Of a stretch of DNA of 64,000 nucleotides, positions 8,584 through 16,931 are shown one piece after another. Both the position numbers and the translations under genes were made by a program. Location: positions 806,001 to 870,000 of the forward strand of contig NZ_CP022753.1 in NCBI RefSeq assembly GCF_002263495.1, read 5' to 3'. The DNA comes from Nocardiopsis gilva YIM 90087 (GTDB lineage Bacteria; Actinomycetota; Actinomycetes; Streptosporangiales; Streptosporangiaceae). How positions within the stretch are numbered: the stretch's first letter is position 1; every line of letters begins with the position of its first letter. The notes beneath the pieces are model-generated. The model was not told the DNA's origin. It did no database searches and worked only from the letters and a program-made list of their open reading frames with translations.

Positions 8584-8860
8584 GCAGCCCCCGGACACGA
8601 ACAGACCTCAGCGAATGCTGTGTCCATGGCCGTCCGACGTTCTGCGATGACCCACTCGCCACGCGGCCTGCTGGGCGTTCCGATGGCCAGCTGAAAATCC
8701 ACATGACGTGTCGCTTCCCTCCTGTTAGCGTTCCATCGCTGGTCGCACAAACCTCACAGCCCGGTTGGTAGTCCGGGCGGCCACATCCCATGGCTCGTTG
8801 TCCGGTCCCGCCGGAAACCAGATGCGCCAGGTCCGTAGTCACGCGTACCTGGAGGTCGTC

Positions 8861-9292
8861 ATGGGAGCACGCTTTACCGTCTACTTCGAAGCCCCGTTCT
8901 GGGTCGGAGTTCTGGAACTCGACGATGAGGAGGGCGTGCGCGCCGCGCGCCACGTCTTCGGTTCCGAGCCCACGGGGCCGGAGCTGCTCGACTTCACCCG
9001 CCGCCACTTCCTCGATCTGTACGACCGCGCCCTCGCCTGCCCGCCCGTCCCCGCCGACGAGCTGCGGCGAGCGGATCGGCTGCGGGCGCGCCGCGCGGCC
9101 CGCGCCGCGGCCAAGGACGCCAAACGCCTGTCCGACCGTCCGTCGACCGCTGCTCAGGAGGCGATGCGCGTCCAGCTCGAGGAGGGGAAACGGGACCGGG
9201 CAGTCTCGGCGAAGGAGCAGCGCGCCCAGCGGGAAGAGCACCGTCGCGCGGCACGGATCGCCAAGCGACGGGCGCGGCGGCGCGGTCACTGA
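8861..9292 (+). CDS. YjdF-family protein (DUF2992)
   Basis: 143 aa from ATG 8861, preceded by GGAGG at 5-base spacing; an upstream in-frame GTG at 8765 is rejected for lack of a ribosome-binding site. The N-terminal half (ARFTVYFEAPFWVGVLELDD, then VFGSEPTGPELLDF) matches the YjdF family. The C-terminal half is a long Arg/Ala/Lys-rich helix as in YjdF homologues. In Firmicutes yjdF is often preceded by an azaaromatic-sensing riboswitch; I see no equivalent structure here. Biochemical function is unknown, with a proposed link to resistance to planar aromatic compounds. It stands alone between remnants and a regulator. Confidence 0.8.
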   Translation: MGARFTVYFEAPFWVGVLELDDEEGVRAARHVFGSEPTGPELLDFTRRHFLDLYDRALACPPVPADELRRADRLRARRAARAAAKDAKRLSDRPSTAAQEAMRVQLEEGKRDRAVSAKEQRAQREEHRRAARIAKRRARRRGH

Positions 9293-9456
9293 TGGCCCCG
9301 CTCGGCCCGCCGCCCGGTTCCTGTTCGACGGAACCGGTGACCTCATGCTCAGGCAAGCGGCGGTGCCGACGTAGGGGTTGCCCTGCGCTGATACCGCTCC
9401 TCTGGAGCGACACCGGAACCGGGCGCGGCCGGTGGCCGCGTCACCGAACACCATTG

Positions 9457-9508
9457 ACATGCAACCGTATGGCTGCCTATATTTTTATGCAGCCATACGG
9501 TTGCATGT
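9457..9508. promoter_or_regulatory. Double-palindrome operator of the ArsR-SRPBCC gene
   Basis: Perfect 20-bp arms (9457-9476 and 9489-9508, left arm ACATGCAACCGTATGGCTGC) flank a 12-base AT-rich spacer. Each arm is itself a near-palindrome (GCAACC-GTAT-GGCTGC), so the element looks like two dimer sites whose centres are 28 bp apart. The spacer supplies a TATATTTTTAT stretch that could be the -10 region. It ends 13 bp before the regulator start, which fits autorepression. Confidence 0.85.
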
Positions 9509-9521
9509 TTGGAGTGGCGCG

Positions 9522-10319
9522 ATGGACGAGGTGTTCAAGGCGCTGGCCGACCCCAGTCGCCGACGGCTGCTGGACAGCCTGAACGCCAGGAACGGGCAGA
9601 GTCTGCGGGAACTGGGTGCCGGACTGGACATGTCGCGGCAGTCGGTCAGCAAGCACCTTGCGGTTTTGGAGTCCGCGAACCTGGTCACCACGGTGTGGCG
9701 CGGGCGGGAGAAGCTGCACTACCTGAATGCTGTCCCCATCAACGCCATCGCCGAACGCTGGATCAGTCAGTACGACCGAGCGCGGGCGAGCGCGCTCGCC
9801 GACCTGAAGAACGCATTGGAGGGGGACACCGTGGCGAATCCGGAGTTCGTCTACACGACCTACATCAACACCACGCCGGAGCGGCTCTGGCAGGCGCTGA
9901 CCGACCCGGCCTTCACCCGACGCTACTGGGGGCCGGCGTTCGAGACCGACTGGGCGGCCGGATCGCCCATGGTCTGGGAGGAATCCGGGGTGCGGACCGC
10001 CGATCCGCAGCAGGTGGTGCTGGAATCCGATCCCTACCGCCGACTCGCCTATACCTGGCATACCTTCACGCCCCAATGGGCCGAGTCCGCCGGGGTCGGC
10101 GAGGAAACCCTCGCCACGCTGGCCGCCGAGCCGCGGTCGAAGGTGACCTTCGAGATCGAACCGCGCGGGCACATGGTCAAGCTGACCGTCATCCACGACG
10201 GGTTCGAACCTGGCAGCATCGCACTCGAAATGGTCCGGGAGGGGTGGCCGCATCTGTTGTCGGGCCTCAAGACCCTGCTGGAGACCGGAGAACCCCTTCC
10301 CGCCGAACCGGCCGGGTAG
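9522..10319 (+). CDS. ArsR-type HTH regulator fused to an SRPBCC (AHSA1) domain
   Basis: 265 aa from ATG 9522, with GGAG upstream; the longer frame from 9378 would read through the operator and is rejected. Residues 1-100 are an ArsR winged helix (VFKALADPSRRRLLDSL, MSRQSVSKHLAVLE). Residues about 108-260 are an AHSA1/START-like SRPBCC fold (VYTTYINTTPERLWQALTDP, YWGPAFETDW). In this fusion class the C-terminal pocket is thought to bind a small hydrophobic ligand that controls DNA binding; the ligand here is unknown. No cysteine metal site is evident in the HTH. The large inverted repeat directly upstream suggests autoregulation. Confidence 0.9.
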   Translation: MDEVFKALADPSRRRLLDSLNARNGQSLRELGAGLDMSRQSVSKHLAVLESANLVTTVWRGREKLHYLNAVPINAIAERWISQYDRARASALADLKNALEGDTVANPEFVYTTYINTTPERLWQALTDPAFTRRYWGPAFETDWAAGSPMVWEESGVRTADPQQVVLESDPYRRLAYTWHTFTPQWAESAGVGEETLATLAAEPRSKVTFEIEPRGHMVKLTVIHDGFEPGSIALEMVREGWPHLLSGLKTLLETGEPLPAEPAG

Positions 10320-10427
10320 CAGGGGCGTCGACCAATGTACGACAGGCGGCACGGTTCCGGCCAGTGCGTCCATGCACCAGCCGGCTCGTGCGCCCGTATC
10401 GACCGCATGGCCGTCCGGTCCTGCGCT

Positions 10428-10991
10428 CTAGTCCTTCTCGCTGCCCGGGTGCGGCTTCTGCTCCTGGGTTCGGAAATAGGTGATGGCGGCGGTGACACCG
10501 ACGAGCCATCCGAGGATGGTGGAGGTGCTGTCGGCGCTGTAGGGCAGGAACCAGGTCAACGGGTTCGAAGAGCCGGACGCGTAGTCCGGGTATTGGACGG
10601 CGTGCTGCCCTCCGACACACAGATGGGCGTGGAGCGGCTCGTAAGAGTACCAGCCGAAGTCACCGCTTTCACTCGCTGTGGGCTCCCGGCCGTGTTCAGC
10701 TGACGAGTACACCATCTGGGCTTGGGTGTAGGACTCGACGCTCATGCCGATGACCGATGCAAGGGCGATGACCGCCCAGCCGAGGATGAAGACGGTGAAG
10801 GCCGCTTTCGACGGGGTAATTCCGGTGAGCACCGCGTACATGAGTCCGGGTGCGATGGTGACCGTGGTCAGCAGCCCCGCGATGCCCGGAAGCGACGCGA
10901 GGGTTCCTTGGGCGAGGGCGGCGATGACGGCCACGACGGTCGCGGCGATCAGGGTGGCGGTCGTGATCAGGGTTCGTCGCTGAGGGGTCAT
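10428..10991 (-). CDS. Hypothetical membrane protein, about four helices
   Basis: 187 aa with hydrophobic segments at about 8-26, 34-57, 64-85 and 158-175. Between the third and fourth lies a polar, extracytoplasmic-looking loop (about 86-150) rich in Ser, Tyr and His with one cysteine. The C-terminus is charged and cytoplasmic. It faces the ArsR-SRPBCC gene and follows the MFS gene on the same strand with about a 110-bp gap. No family is recognised. Confidence 0.65.
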   Translation of the reverse strand: MTPQRRTLITTATLIAATVVAVIAALAQGTLASLPGIAGLLTTVTIAPGLMYAVLTGITPSKAAFTVFILGWAVIALASVIGMSVESYTQAQMVYSSAEHGREPTASESGDFGWYSYEPLHAHLCVGGQHAVQYPDYASGSSNPLTWFLPYSADSTSTILGWLVGVTAAITYFRTQEQKPHPGSEKD

Positions 10992-11102
10992 GGGCCGGAA
11001 ATGTACCGGTTGGTCATGACGGGGGCGCGTGCCGCGAGGACGTCTCAGCGCTCATGGAGCGGACCCGTGCGGGCGGGTGGCGACGCACAGGGTGGTCGCC
11101 TG

Positions 11103-12335
11103 TCAGCGGGATCGTTCTTGGGAGGCGAGGACGAGTGCGGCGCCGACGGTGAGCACGGTGGCGAGCGTGTAGAGCAGTACGTCGAAGCCGTGCGGTGTCA
11201 CCACAGCCGCGAGTTGGGGACCGAGGCTGGCTCCGACGAAGAACCAAAAGGTCGACAGTGAGATCGCCGTGGAGAGCGCCGTGTCGGTTCGGGCGCCGAC
11301 GGTCTGCAGCATCGCCGGGGCGGTGATGGTGATTCCGGCGGCGAAGGCCATGAGCAGGACGGCCATCGCCGTGCTTCCCGGCGACATAACACCGATCACC
11401 AGCAACGCCACCGCGCTGAGCAGCATCGCGAGGGTGACTCTGACGTCGCTGCGGATTCGGCTCAGCCACGGCGTCAGCAGTGGGACGGCCACCATCACCG
11501 GTAGCGCGCTGGCCCGCAGGGCGACGAGGTCCCGGGGGTCGGTGACGATTCCGCTGAGCTGGATCCCGGTGTACACCGCCACGAAGGAACCGAAGACGGC
11601 GGGCGTCGCCGCGTAGAGCAGGCGCAGGCGCGGAGCACGCAGCAGGGCGGGGATCGCTCGGTACGCCTCCAACGGCGAGGCCGTCCCGCCGCGCGGGTGA
11701 GGCAGCATCACGAGGAGCAGGATCACCGCCATGGCCGCGAAGCCGGCCGCGCTGGCGAGGAAGACCGCGCGCCACCCGAGTGCGTCGCCGATGGTTTGCG
11801 CCGCCAACTGGCCGACAACGGCCGACGCGAGGAACGACGTCGTCACGGCGGCGGTGGTGAGGGCGCGGCGCGAAGGCGCGATCCGCTGGGCGATGTAGGC
11901 GAGCACGGTGGGCGGGAACGCCGCGGTCGCGATGCCCTGCAGGACGCGGAGCGCGACGGCCGTTCCGAAGCCCGGGGCGGCCGCGATGAACGCGGTGGTG
12001 ATCGCGGTCGCGGCGAGTCCTGCGACGATGACGCGCCGGTGGCCGTAGCGCTCGGAGAGCGGGCCGAACAGCACGAAGCCGCCCGCGTAGCCGAACCCGA
12101 AGGCACTGGCCATCCACGTCATGGAGGTCGCGGGCGTGTTCCAGTCGTCGGCCAGCTGGTCCATCAGCGGGATCACCGCGTAGAGCTGACCGGTGGCGAG
12201 CAGCGCTGTCAGGACGAAGGCCGTGATACTGCGGGCAAGCGGGGCATAGGCGGGCGCGGGGGTTTCCGCTGACGGGGCGAGGCGCGGAGGGGTGCCTCCG
12301 GCATCGGTGCATGGTTCGGGCGAGGTTCGTGGCAT
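11103..12335 (-). CDS. MFS transporter (YnfM/AraJ-like)
   Basis: 410 aa from ATG 12335, with 12 predicted membrane helices. The loop 2-3 motif appears as LFGPLSERYGHRRVIVAG, diagnostic for the major facilitator superfamily, and the second half has a weaker duplicate. Substrate is unknown; relatives export drugs or small metabolites. It is transcribed divergently from a TetR gene across about 70 bp that contains the perfect palindrome CCAACTAGTTGG, so TetR control is likely. An in-frame ATG at 12371 would place the start against the palindrome and adds an odd N-terminus. Confidence 0.85.
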   Translation of the reverse strand: MPRTSPEPCTDAGGTPPRLAPSAETPAPAYAPLARSITAFVLTALLATGQLYAVIPLMDQLADDWNTPATSMTWMASAFGFGYAGGFVLFGPLSERYGHRRVIVAGLAATAITTAFIAAAPGFGTAVALRVLQGIATAAFPPTVLAYIAQRIAPSRRALTTAAVTTSFLASAVVGQLAAQTIGDALGWRAVFLASAAGFAAMAVILLLVMLPHPRGGTASPLEAYRAIPALLRAPRLRLLYAATPAVFGSFVAVYTGIQLSGIVTDPRDLVALRASALPVMVAVPLLTPWLSRIRSDVRVTLAMLLSAVALLVIGVMSPGSTAMAVLLMAFAAGITITAPAMLQTVGARTDTALSTAISLSTFWFFVGASLGPQLAAVVTPHGFDVLLYTLATVLTVGAALVLASQERSR

Positions 12336-12372
12336 GACGGGGACGATAATCTTCCGCAACACGAAATGCAAA

Positions 12373-12384
12373 CCAACTAGTTGG
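12373..12384. promoter_or_regulatory. TetR operator in the MFS/TetR divergent promoter
   Basis: The perfect 12-bp palindrome CCAACTAGTTGG lies between the divergent MFS and TetR genes. Its position 24 bp before the TetR start lets one dimer control both directions. Confidence 0.7.
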
Positions 12385-12408
12385 ATTGGGAGATGCTAGG
12401 CTAGACCC

Positions 12409-13296
12409 ATGACGAGGAGTTCCGATGCCACCAGGAAGTCCCTGCTGGAGGCGGCACGCGCGGAGTTCGCCGCACAGGGCTTGGCCGGTGCGCGCGTTGA
12501 CCGCATCGCCGATCGAGCGGGGATCAACAAGGAGCGCATCTACCGGTACTTCGGCGGCAAGGACGGACTCTTCGACGCCGTCATGGCCGCCGCACTCCAG
12601 GACTTCGCCGAGGTCGTCGCCCTTCCCGCGCACGGCGGTGACATCGGCGAGTACGTGGGTCGGCTCTACGACCACCACCAGCGCCACCCGGAGATGGTCC
12701 GGTTGCTGCTGTGGGAGGGGCTCGACGACCGCGGGCCGACGGAGGGCCACGCCGAGCACTACCGGCGCCGCAAAGAGGCCCTGGCCGCCGGTCTGGGGCG
12801 GGCGGCGGACGCGGAGGTGGGCCGCGTGATGCTCACCCTCTGCGGCCTGGCGAACTGGCCGAACTCCGTCCCGCAGGTGGCGCGGATGCTTCTGGGGGAC
12901 GAGGCGCCCGACACCCCCGATGGGCGGGCGAGGATGCGTGCTTTCCTGGTGTCGTTCGCCCGTGCGGCGGTTGAGCGCGACACCGCTGAGGGCGACATCG
13001 CGGTGCCGGACGGGCGCGAGGGGGGAAGTAGTCAAGAGGTTGACCGTCAAGCGGTCAATGGGTTGACCGACGGGGGCGTCGATACGGCCGCCGATGACCT
13101 CCGCCGGGCCCTGGCGGAGGCCGACGCGGCCCGCGACCGCCTGATCTCCGCCATGCGCGCCGAGCACGACGGAGGCCGGGGTACCAGCGCCAACCGCCTG
13201 GCGCGCAAGGTCGACGGTCTGATGTCCCGCCCTCTCGTGTTGCGTGCCCTCGCCGGGGGAGACCATGTGGAACAGGGGGTCGAGGACGGCGCTTGA
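12409..13296 (+). CDS. TetR regulator with an unusual C-terminal extension
   Basis: 295 aa. Residues 1-60 are a TetR HTH (SLLEAARAEFAAQGLAGARV, NKERIYRYFGGKDGLFDAV), and about 60-190 form the ligand/dimer domain. Typical TetR proteins stop there. A linker (about 195-225) is followed by DDLRRALAEADAARDRLISA and a predicted short HTH (TSANRLARKVDGLMSRPLVL), resembling free-standing small actinobacterial DNA-binding proteins. The linker DNA has TTGACC at 13040 and 13063 and the complement GGTCAA at 13053, like a fossil promoter/operator. The extension may therefore come from fusion of two genes (inference). Target: the divergent MFS gene. Confidence 0.85.
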   Translation: MTRSSDATRKSLLEAARAEFAAQGLAGARVDRIADRAGINKERIYRYFGGKDGLFDAVMAAALQDFAEVVALPAHGGDIGEYVGRLYDHHQRHPEMVRLLLWEGLDDRGPTEGHAEHYRRRKEALAAGLGRAADAEVGRVMLTLCGLANWPNSVPQVARMLLGDEAPDTPDGRARMRAFLVSFARAAVERDTAEGDIAVPDGREGGSSQEVDRQAVNGLTDGGVDTAADDLRRALAEADAARDRLISAMRAEHDGGRGTSANRLARKVDGLMSRPLVLRALAGGDHVEQGVEDGA

Positions 13297-13349
13297 CGCG
13301 GTGCGTCGGCACGGCCGATCCCCCAGAGAACAGGGGAGTCTTGGTGCCG

Positions 13350-14453
13350 ATGGGGAACCAGATGCCGATTCGGGGCATCAAATCGACTATGGACCCCGCT
13401 ACCCCCAGCGCGGAGACGAACGCGTATCTAAGAAACGACGGCACCCTCGACGCTGACACGTTCGCCGAAGACATCGCGAGCGTTGTCTGCGGCTACCCCG
13501 ACTGCGATCCCGACGTGCTTCTCGGCTGGGCCGCCGGCCGTCTGGCCGAGCAGGCGACCGGCGACGAGGCCGCCCCGTTGGCCGTCGGGCTCTACGCGGC
13601 ACGAACGTATCCCTACTGGTACGTGCGGCATCCCGCTGTCGTCCGCCGGATGATCGACGCGGTGCGCACCGCGTCGGCGGCCCTCGACGCGGCGGACTGC
13701 CCGCACCTCGAGGGCGACGGGCACCCCGGGCTCGATGCCGCGGACACCTACACCGAGGAGCTGGCGGACCTGATTCCGCTCCTGAGCGACGAGCAGCGGT
13801 GGGATGAAGAGATCGAGGACATGGAGACCCTGAACGCGGAGCCCCGCGACGGGTGGCTCTGCCCCGGCTTTCTGGCCGGACTCTCCCGGGAGGTCCTCGA
13901 CGACCTGGAGCGCGCCATCCAGCGCATCACCGAGCCGCCCGACACCGACCACCTGGACGCGCGCTATCTGAGCGAGGACGGCCGGGCCGACATCGTGCGG
14001 ATCACCCGCGACCTCGGCGACGGCCGGTGGCGGGACCCCAAGGACCCGACCGGAACCGTGGGCGTGTGGGCCGCTCGGCGGCTGATCGCGGGTGCGCGGC
14101 CCGAGGAGCGGTTGCCGCTCCTGCTCCTCGTCTGCGCGGCCGCGCGACGCTGCGCCTGGGAGCAGGTCGCACCGGCCGCCGTCCACGTCTATCGCGAGGC
14201 GCTGGCGACGGTGGATGCGGCCCCGCTCGCAGCCCCGTGCCCGCACGACGACGGGCACCCGACGGCCGCGGTGCCGGACCGGAGTCGGATGGCGCTGGTG
14301 CGGGCACTGCGCGCGCCCGACGCGCACGCCGATGAGGTCGACGACACCGTCGAAGTCGATCAGGAAGCGGTCCGCTGTCCGAAGTACGCGGCGGAACAGG
14401 CGAGGGACGCACTCGACTACAGCCGTCGGTATCTCCGGCTGGATGAGGAATGA
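13350..14453 (+). CDS. Hypothetical protein with two CPH...GHP motifs
   Basis: 367 aa from ATG 13350 (GGGGAG upstream; GTG 13344 or ATG 13389 are alternatives). It is acidic, mostly helical, with no signal peptide or membrane helix. It seems to consist of two similar halves. Each contains a segment on a hydrophobic helix (LAVGLYAARTYPYWY; LLLLVCAAARRCAWEQ) followed by a cysteine-histidine motif: CPHLEGDGHPG near residue 115 and CPHDDGHPTA near 295. The paired Cys/His motifs could bind metal, but this is speculation. It starts 54 bp after the TetR gene and may be co-transcribed with it. No family recognised. Confidence 0.7.
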   Translation: MGNQMPIRGIKSTMDPATPSAETNAYLRNDGTLDADTFAEDIASVVCGYPDCDPDVLLGWAAGRLAEQATGDEAAPLAVGLYAARTYPYWYVRHPAVVRRMIDAVRTASAALDAADCPHLEGDGHPGLDAADTYTEELADLIPLLSDEQRWDEEIEDMETLNAEPRDGWLCPGFLAGLSREVLDDLERAIQRITEPPDTDHLDARYLSEDGRADIVRITRDLGDGRWRDPKDPTGTVGVWAARRLIAGARPEERLPLLLLVCAAARRCAWEQVAPAAVHVYREALATVDAAPLAAPCPHDDGHPTAAVPDRSRMALVRALRAPDAHADEVDDTVEVDQEAVRCPKYAAEQARDALDYSRRYLRLDEE

Positions 14454-14560
14454 GGACGCCCATCACGCTCGCCGACCGGTCACCACCGATGGCAGAGCGG
14501 GGAGAAGGAGGCGCGGAGAGGCGCCGAAGCGGCAGAGGGCCGCTGCGCACGGCTCGCGGT

Positions 14561-14992
14561 CTACGCGGCCGCGAGCGTGTGGTGCCTGCCGTGCTCGAAG
14601 CTACGGCGGAGGGAGAAGGGACGCAGCAGCGCCGCGGCGCCGACGGGGTCGTTGGCGGGGTGCTCGACGGTCGTGCCCACGGCGTCGTGCCAGAAGAACT
14701 TGCCATCGCGGCACCAGACGTTGATGCCCCGCATCACGGACATGACGGCGAGGTCGGAGCAGCCGGCGCGGTACATCGGCCGAGCCATCACGGCATCGAG
14801 CTCATCGCGCAACGCCGAGATCGCGCTCTGGGCGCAAAAGGCATGGCGCGGGCGGTGCTTGACCCGGTTCGCCAGCGACGATTTCAGTCGCGCGACGCGT
14901 GGGTTGTTCAAACGCCTGTGACTCAAAGCGACGTCTCCTGCATCTAGGGGAGCCGTGGTGGGGAGTGCCGCTGTCAAGATGCGGCCACACAT
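14561..14992 (-). CDS. Small hypothetical protein
   Basis: Up to 143 aa. The segment SALRDELDAVMARPMYRAGC, followed by SVMRGINVWCRDGKFFWHD and HPANDPVGAAALL, has the composition and pattern of a conserved small actinobacterial protein family that carries no assigned function. The start is uncertain: no good ribosome-binding site precedes ATG 14992, and the first about 35 residues look less protein-like, so an internal start is possible. It converges on the preceding hypothetical gene. Confidence 0.5.
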   Translation of the reverse strand: MCGRILTAALPTTAPLDAGDVALSHRRLNNPRVARLKSSLANRVKHRPRHAFCAQSAISALRDELDAVMARPMYRAGCSDLAVMSVMRGINVWCRDGKFFWHDAVGTTVEHPANDPVGAAALLRPFSLRRSFEHGRHHTLAAA

Positions 14993-15572
14993 CCACGGCC
15001 GGATCCCAGGTCAGGCCCTGCTCCGGCGATCCAGGGGGAGGGGCGGCCGGTGCAGGTCGTTTGACCCGTGATCTCCACAAAGGCAACAGATAACAGAAGG
15101 GGTTGTTACCTGCTAGTTATCCTTCGCGATCCGGATAGTAGCAGGAACCCGCCCCCAGGGGTCGACCCCGAAAAATGTTGCCCATGTCACATAAGTGGTC
15201 GGCCCGGTTGATTGTCATGGATTTTGTTTTTGCAGGGCATGGCAAGGGAATCGAATGTATGATCGAACCCCGGCGGGTGCTCGGGAGGGAAGGGGATTCT
15301 TGGTGAGGTGTCGGCTGTGTCACCGCATGTCCTTGCGCCGCGTGTCGACGCGAAAGCGCAGGATGACGGCGTGTTGCTTGCGGTGAGTTCACCGCGGCAT
15401 TGCGTGATGTTTGGCGGCCCGCTGGCGGGTCGCCACCCGCGTCGCCCGCCATGGCGGCGAATCCGCCGCTTGACACGTGACGCGATGCCGGTCGAACGCG
15501 CGGTAGATGCATGAGGTGGAGGGGCGCCGTGGTGATGGCGGCCCCTCCGTCCGCGTCTGTGGTCGGCCGCGG
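14993..15572. other. 580 bp without a recognisable gene
   Basis: Open frames here have poor codon bias and no ribosome-binding sites. The stretch 15085-15120 contains GATAAC and GTTATC flanking a GTTACC, a loose inverted arrangement. An AT-rich patch ATGGATTTTGTTTTT (15217-15231) recurs at 58753. Nothing else was identified. Confidence 0.4.
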
Positions 15573-16622
15573 TCAGTCGTCGGGTTCCTCGTGCGTCTCG
15601 GGGACGTCCCGCCGTTCCGAGCCTGTGGGGTGATCCGGTGCGACGGGGGCGCCGGGCTGCCCGGTGGGAGCCGGGCGCACCGGCCCTGCGGCTCCCCGGT
15701 GCCCTGGAGGCCCGGCGGGCCCTGAGGGCGCTGCCAGACTGATTGCCTCCCTTCGGCCGCGTCCGGTCATCGCCAGGACCCACAGCCAGAGGACGCCGAT
15801 GGCGGCGATCACGAGCAGGCCGACGAAGTCGAGCAGATTGACCAGATTGGCCTGCGCCTGGGTGGGCGCGGGCATTCGGCCGATCCGCAGCAGCAGGGTC
15901 TGCCACGGCAGCCCGGTGAACATCAGCGTCAGCGTGATCGCGATGCCGTGCACGGAGTCCCAGAGCGCGTGCAGGACCGCCACACCGACGAACGTGCCGA
16001 TGACGCCGGGGGTAAACCGCCAGCTCGGCCCCGCGGACGACGCCGCGAACAGCACGCCGCCGAGGATGGCCGTCCACAGCCCGTGCCCCACCGGCGCCAA
16101 CAGGCCGCGCAGGACCTCGGTCTGCACGAGCGCGACCAGGTCCAGCCCCTGCGCGGTCACCAGCGAGTTGAGCGCGTAGCCGGCGCTCTCGAACGCCGCG
16201 AAGCCGAATCCGACAGTCGCGCCGAGCACGAGCCCGTCGCGCCGCGTCCGGTGCGTGAGGTCGCGGGCGACGAAGAGCAGCGCGAGCAGCTTCACGAACT
16301 CCTCGATGGTGCCGACGCCGAGGTACAGGAGGGGAGACGGGTGCAGGAGGTAGCCCTCCAGCAGGGAGGCGCCGAGCACGCCCAGGATCCCGCCGACCAC
16401 GAACGCGGTGAACAGCGTCTCCACGGTGACGTTCCCGCCGCGGTCGCGCTCGTAGGCCCAGGCGACGAAGGTCACCGGCACCAGAAAGCTGCCCAGCAGC
16501 ACGATGGTGGGCAGCAGGTTGGTGTTCCCCGTCAGGAAGGTGACCACCACCGTCGCGACCCACAGCAGCAGACCGCTGAAGAAGATCGTTTGCCACGTCC
16601 GCATCTTCGGCGGCGACGTCAT
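15573..16622 (-). CDS. PrsW-family intramembrane glutamic protease
   Basis: 349 aa from ATG 16622; an in-frame TTG at 16643 has a better-placed GGGAGG and may be the real start. Around eight membrane helices are predicted. The diagnostic PrsW motifs are present: GVGTIEEFVKLLALL (the paired glutamates), FGFAAFESAGYALN and VLHALWDSVHG. These place catalytic residues within the membrane. B. subtilis PrsW performs site-1 cleavage of an anti-sigma factor, but no anti-sigma gene lies beside this one, so its substrate is unknown. The C-terminal 70 residues are a Pro/Gly-rich cytoplasmic tail ending in an acidic stretch. Confidence 0.88.
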   Translation of the reverse strand: MTSPPKMRTWQTIFFSGLLLWVATVVVTFLTGNTNLLPTIVLLGSFLVPVTFVAWAYERDRGGNVTVETLFTAFVVGGILGVLGASLLEGYLLHPSPLLYLGVGTIEEFVKLLALLFVARDLTHRTRRDGLVLGATVGFGFAAFESAGYALNSLVTAQGLDLVALVQTEVLRGLLAPVGHGLWTAILGGVLFAASSAGPSWRFTPGVIGTFVGVAVLHALWDSVHGIAITLTLMFTGLPWQTLLLRIGRMPAPTQAQANLVNLLDFVGLLVIAAIGVLWLWVLAMTGRGRREAISLAAPSGPAGPPGHRGAAGPVRPAPTGQPGAPVAPDHPTGSERRDVPETHEEPDD

Positions 16623-16913
16623 CGGGGCGTGCGGCGCGTGCAACGGCAATCCCTCCCGTCCGCGGAGAAGAGCCCGGTCGGGCGGCCGGTGATGTGGCCG
16701 TCGATGGCGCCATGGTGGCACCCGCGCCCGGCAGCCCCGGGACGTTCCGGGGCCGTTGGGGAAGTCCTGTCCCTCGCTTGAACGATGTTTTCGCCGAGCG
16801 ACGCGTGGGGCGGGACATCGCGTTGCGGGTCCGGCCATGGCGGAAGGGCGGCGTGTCTCTCCTCACTATTGCCGCTCTGGCCTGGGAGGACGCACCATAC
16901 GCCGGTAGCTTAG

Positions 16914-16931
16914 ATACAACATGAATACAAC
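16914..16931 (+). promoter_or_regulatory. Direct repeat ATACAAC at the GntR start
   Basis: ATACAAC occurs at 16914-16920 and again at 16925-16931, an 11-bp spacing that puts both on the same DNA face and overlaps the ATG of the GntR gene. Upstream TTAGAT may serve as a -10 box, implying a nearly leaderless message. It is a candidate autoregulatory site. Confidence 0.4.

Noticed and set aside
8584-8860. Possible yjdF riboswitch in the leader
   Set aside because: No structure resembling the known aptamer could be drawn by eye.
15085-15120. A third possible copy of the YTACT-N4-AGTAR operator (TTACCTGCTAGTTA)
   Set aside because: Three mismatches to the other copies, symmetry broken and no lipid gene nearby.
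15217-15231. ATGGATTTTGTTTTT also found at 58753-58767
   Set aside because: A 15-bp match in a low-complexity AT patch; the second copy lies in a coding end, so chance is likely.
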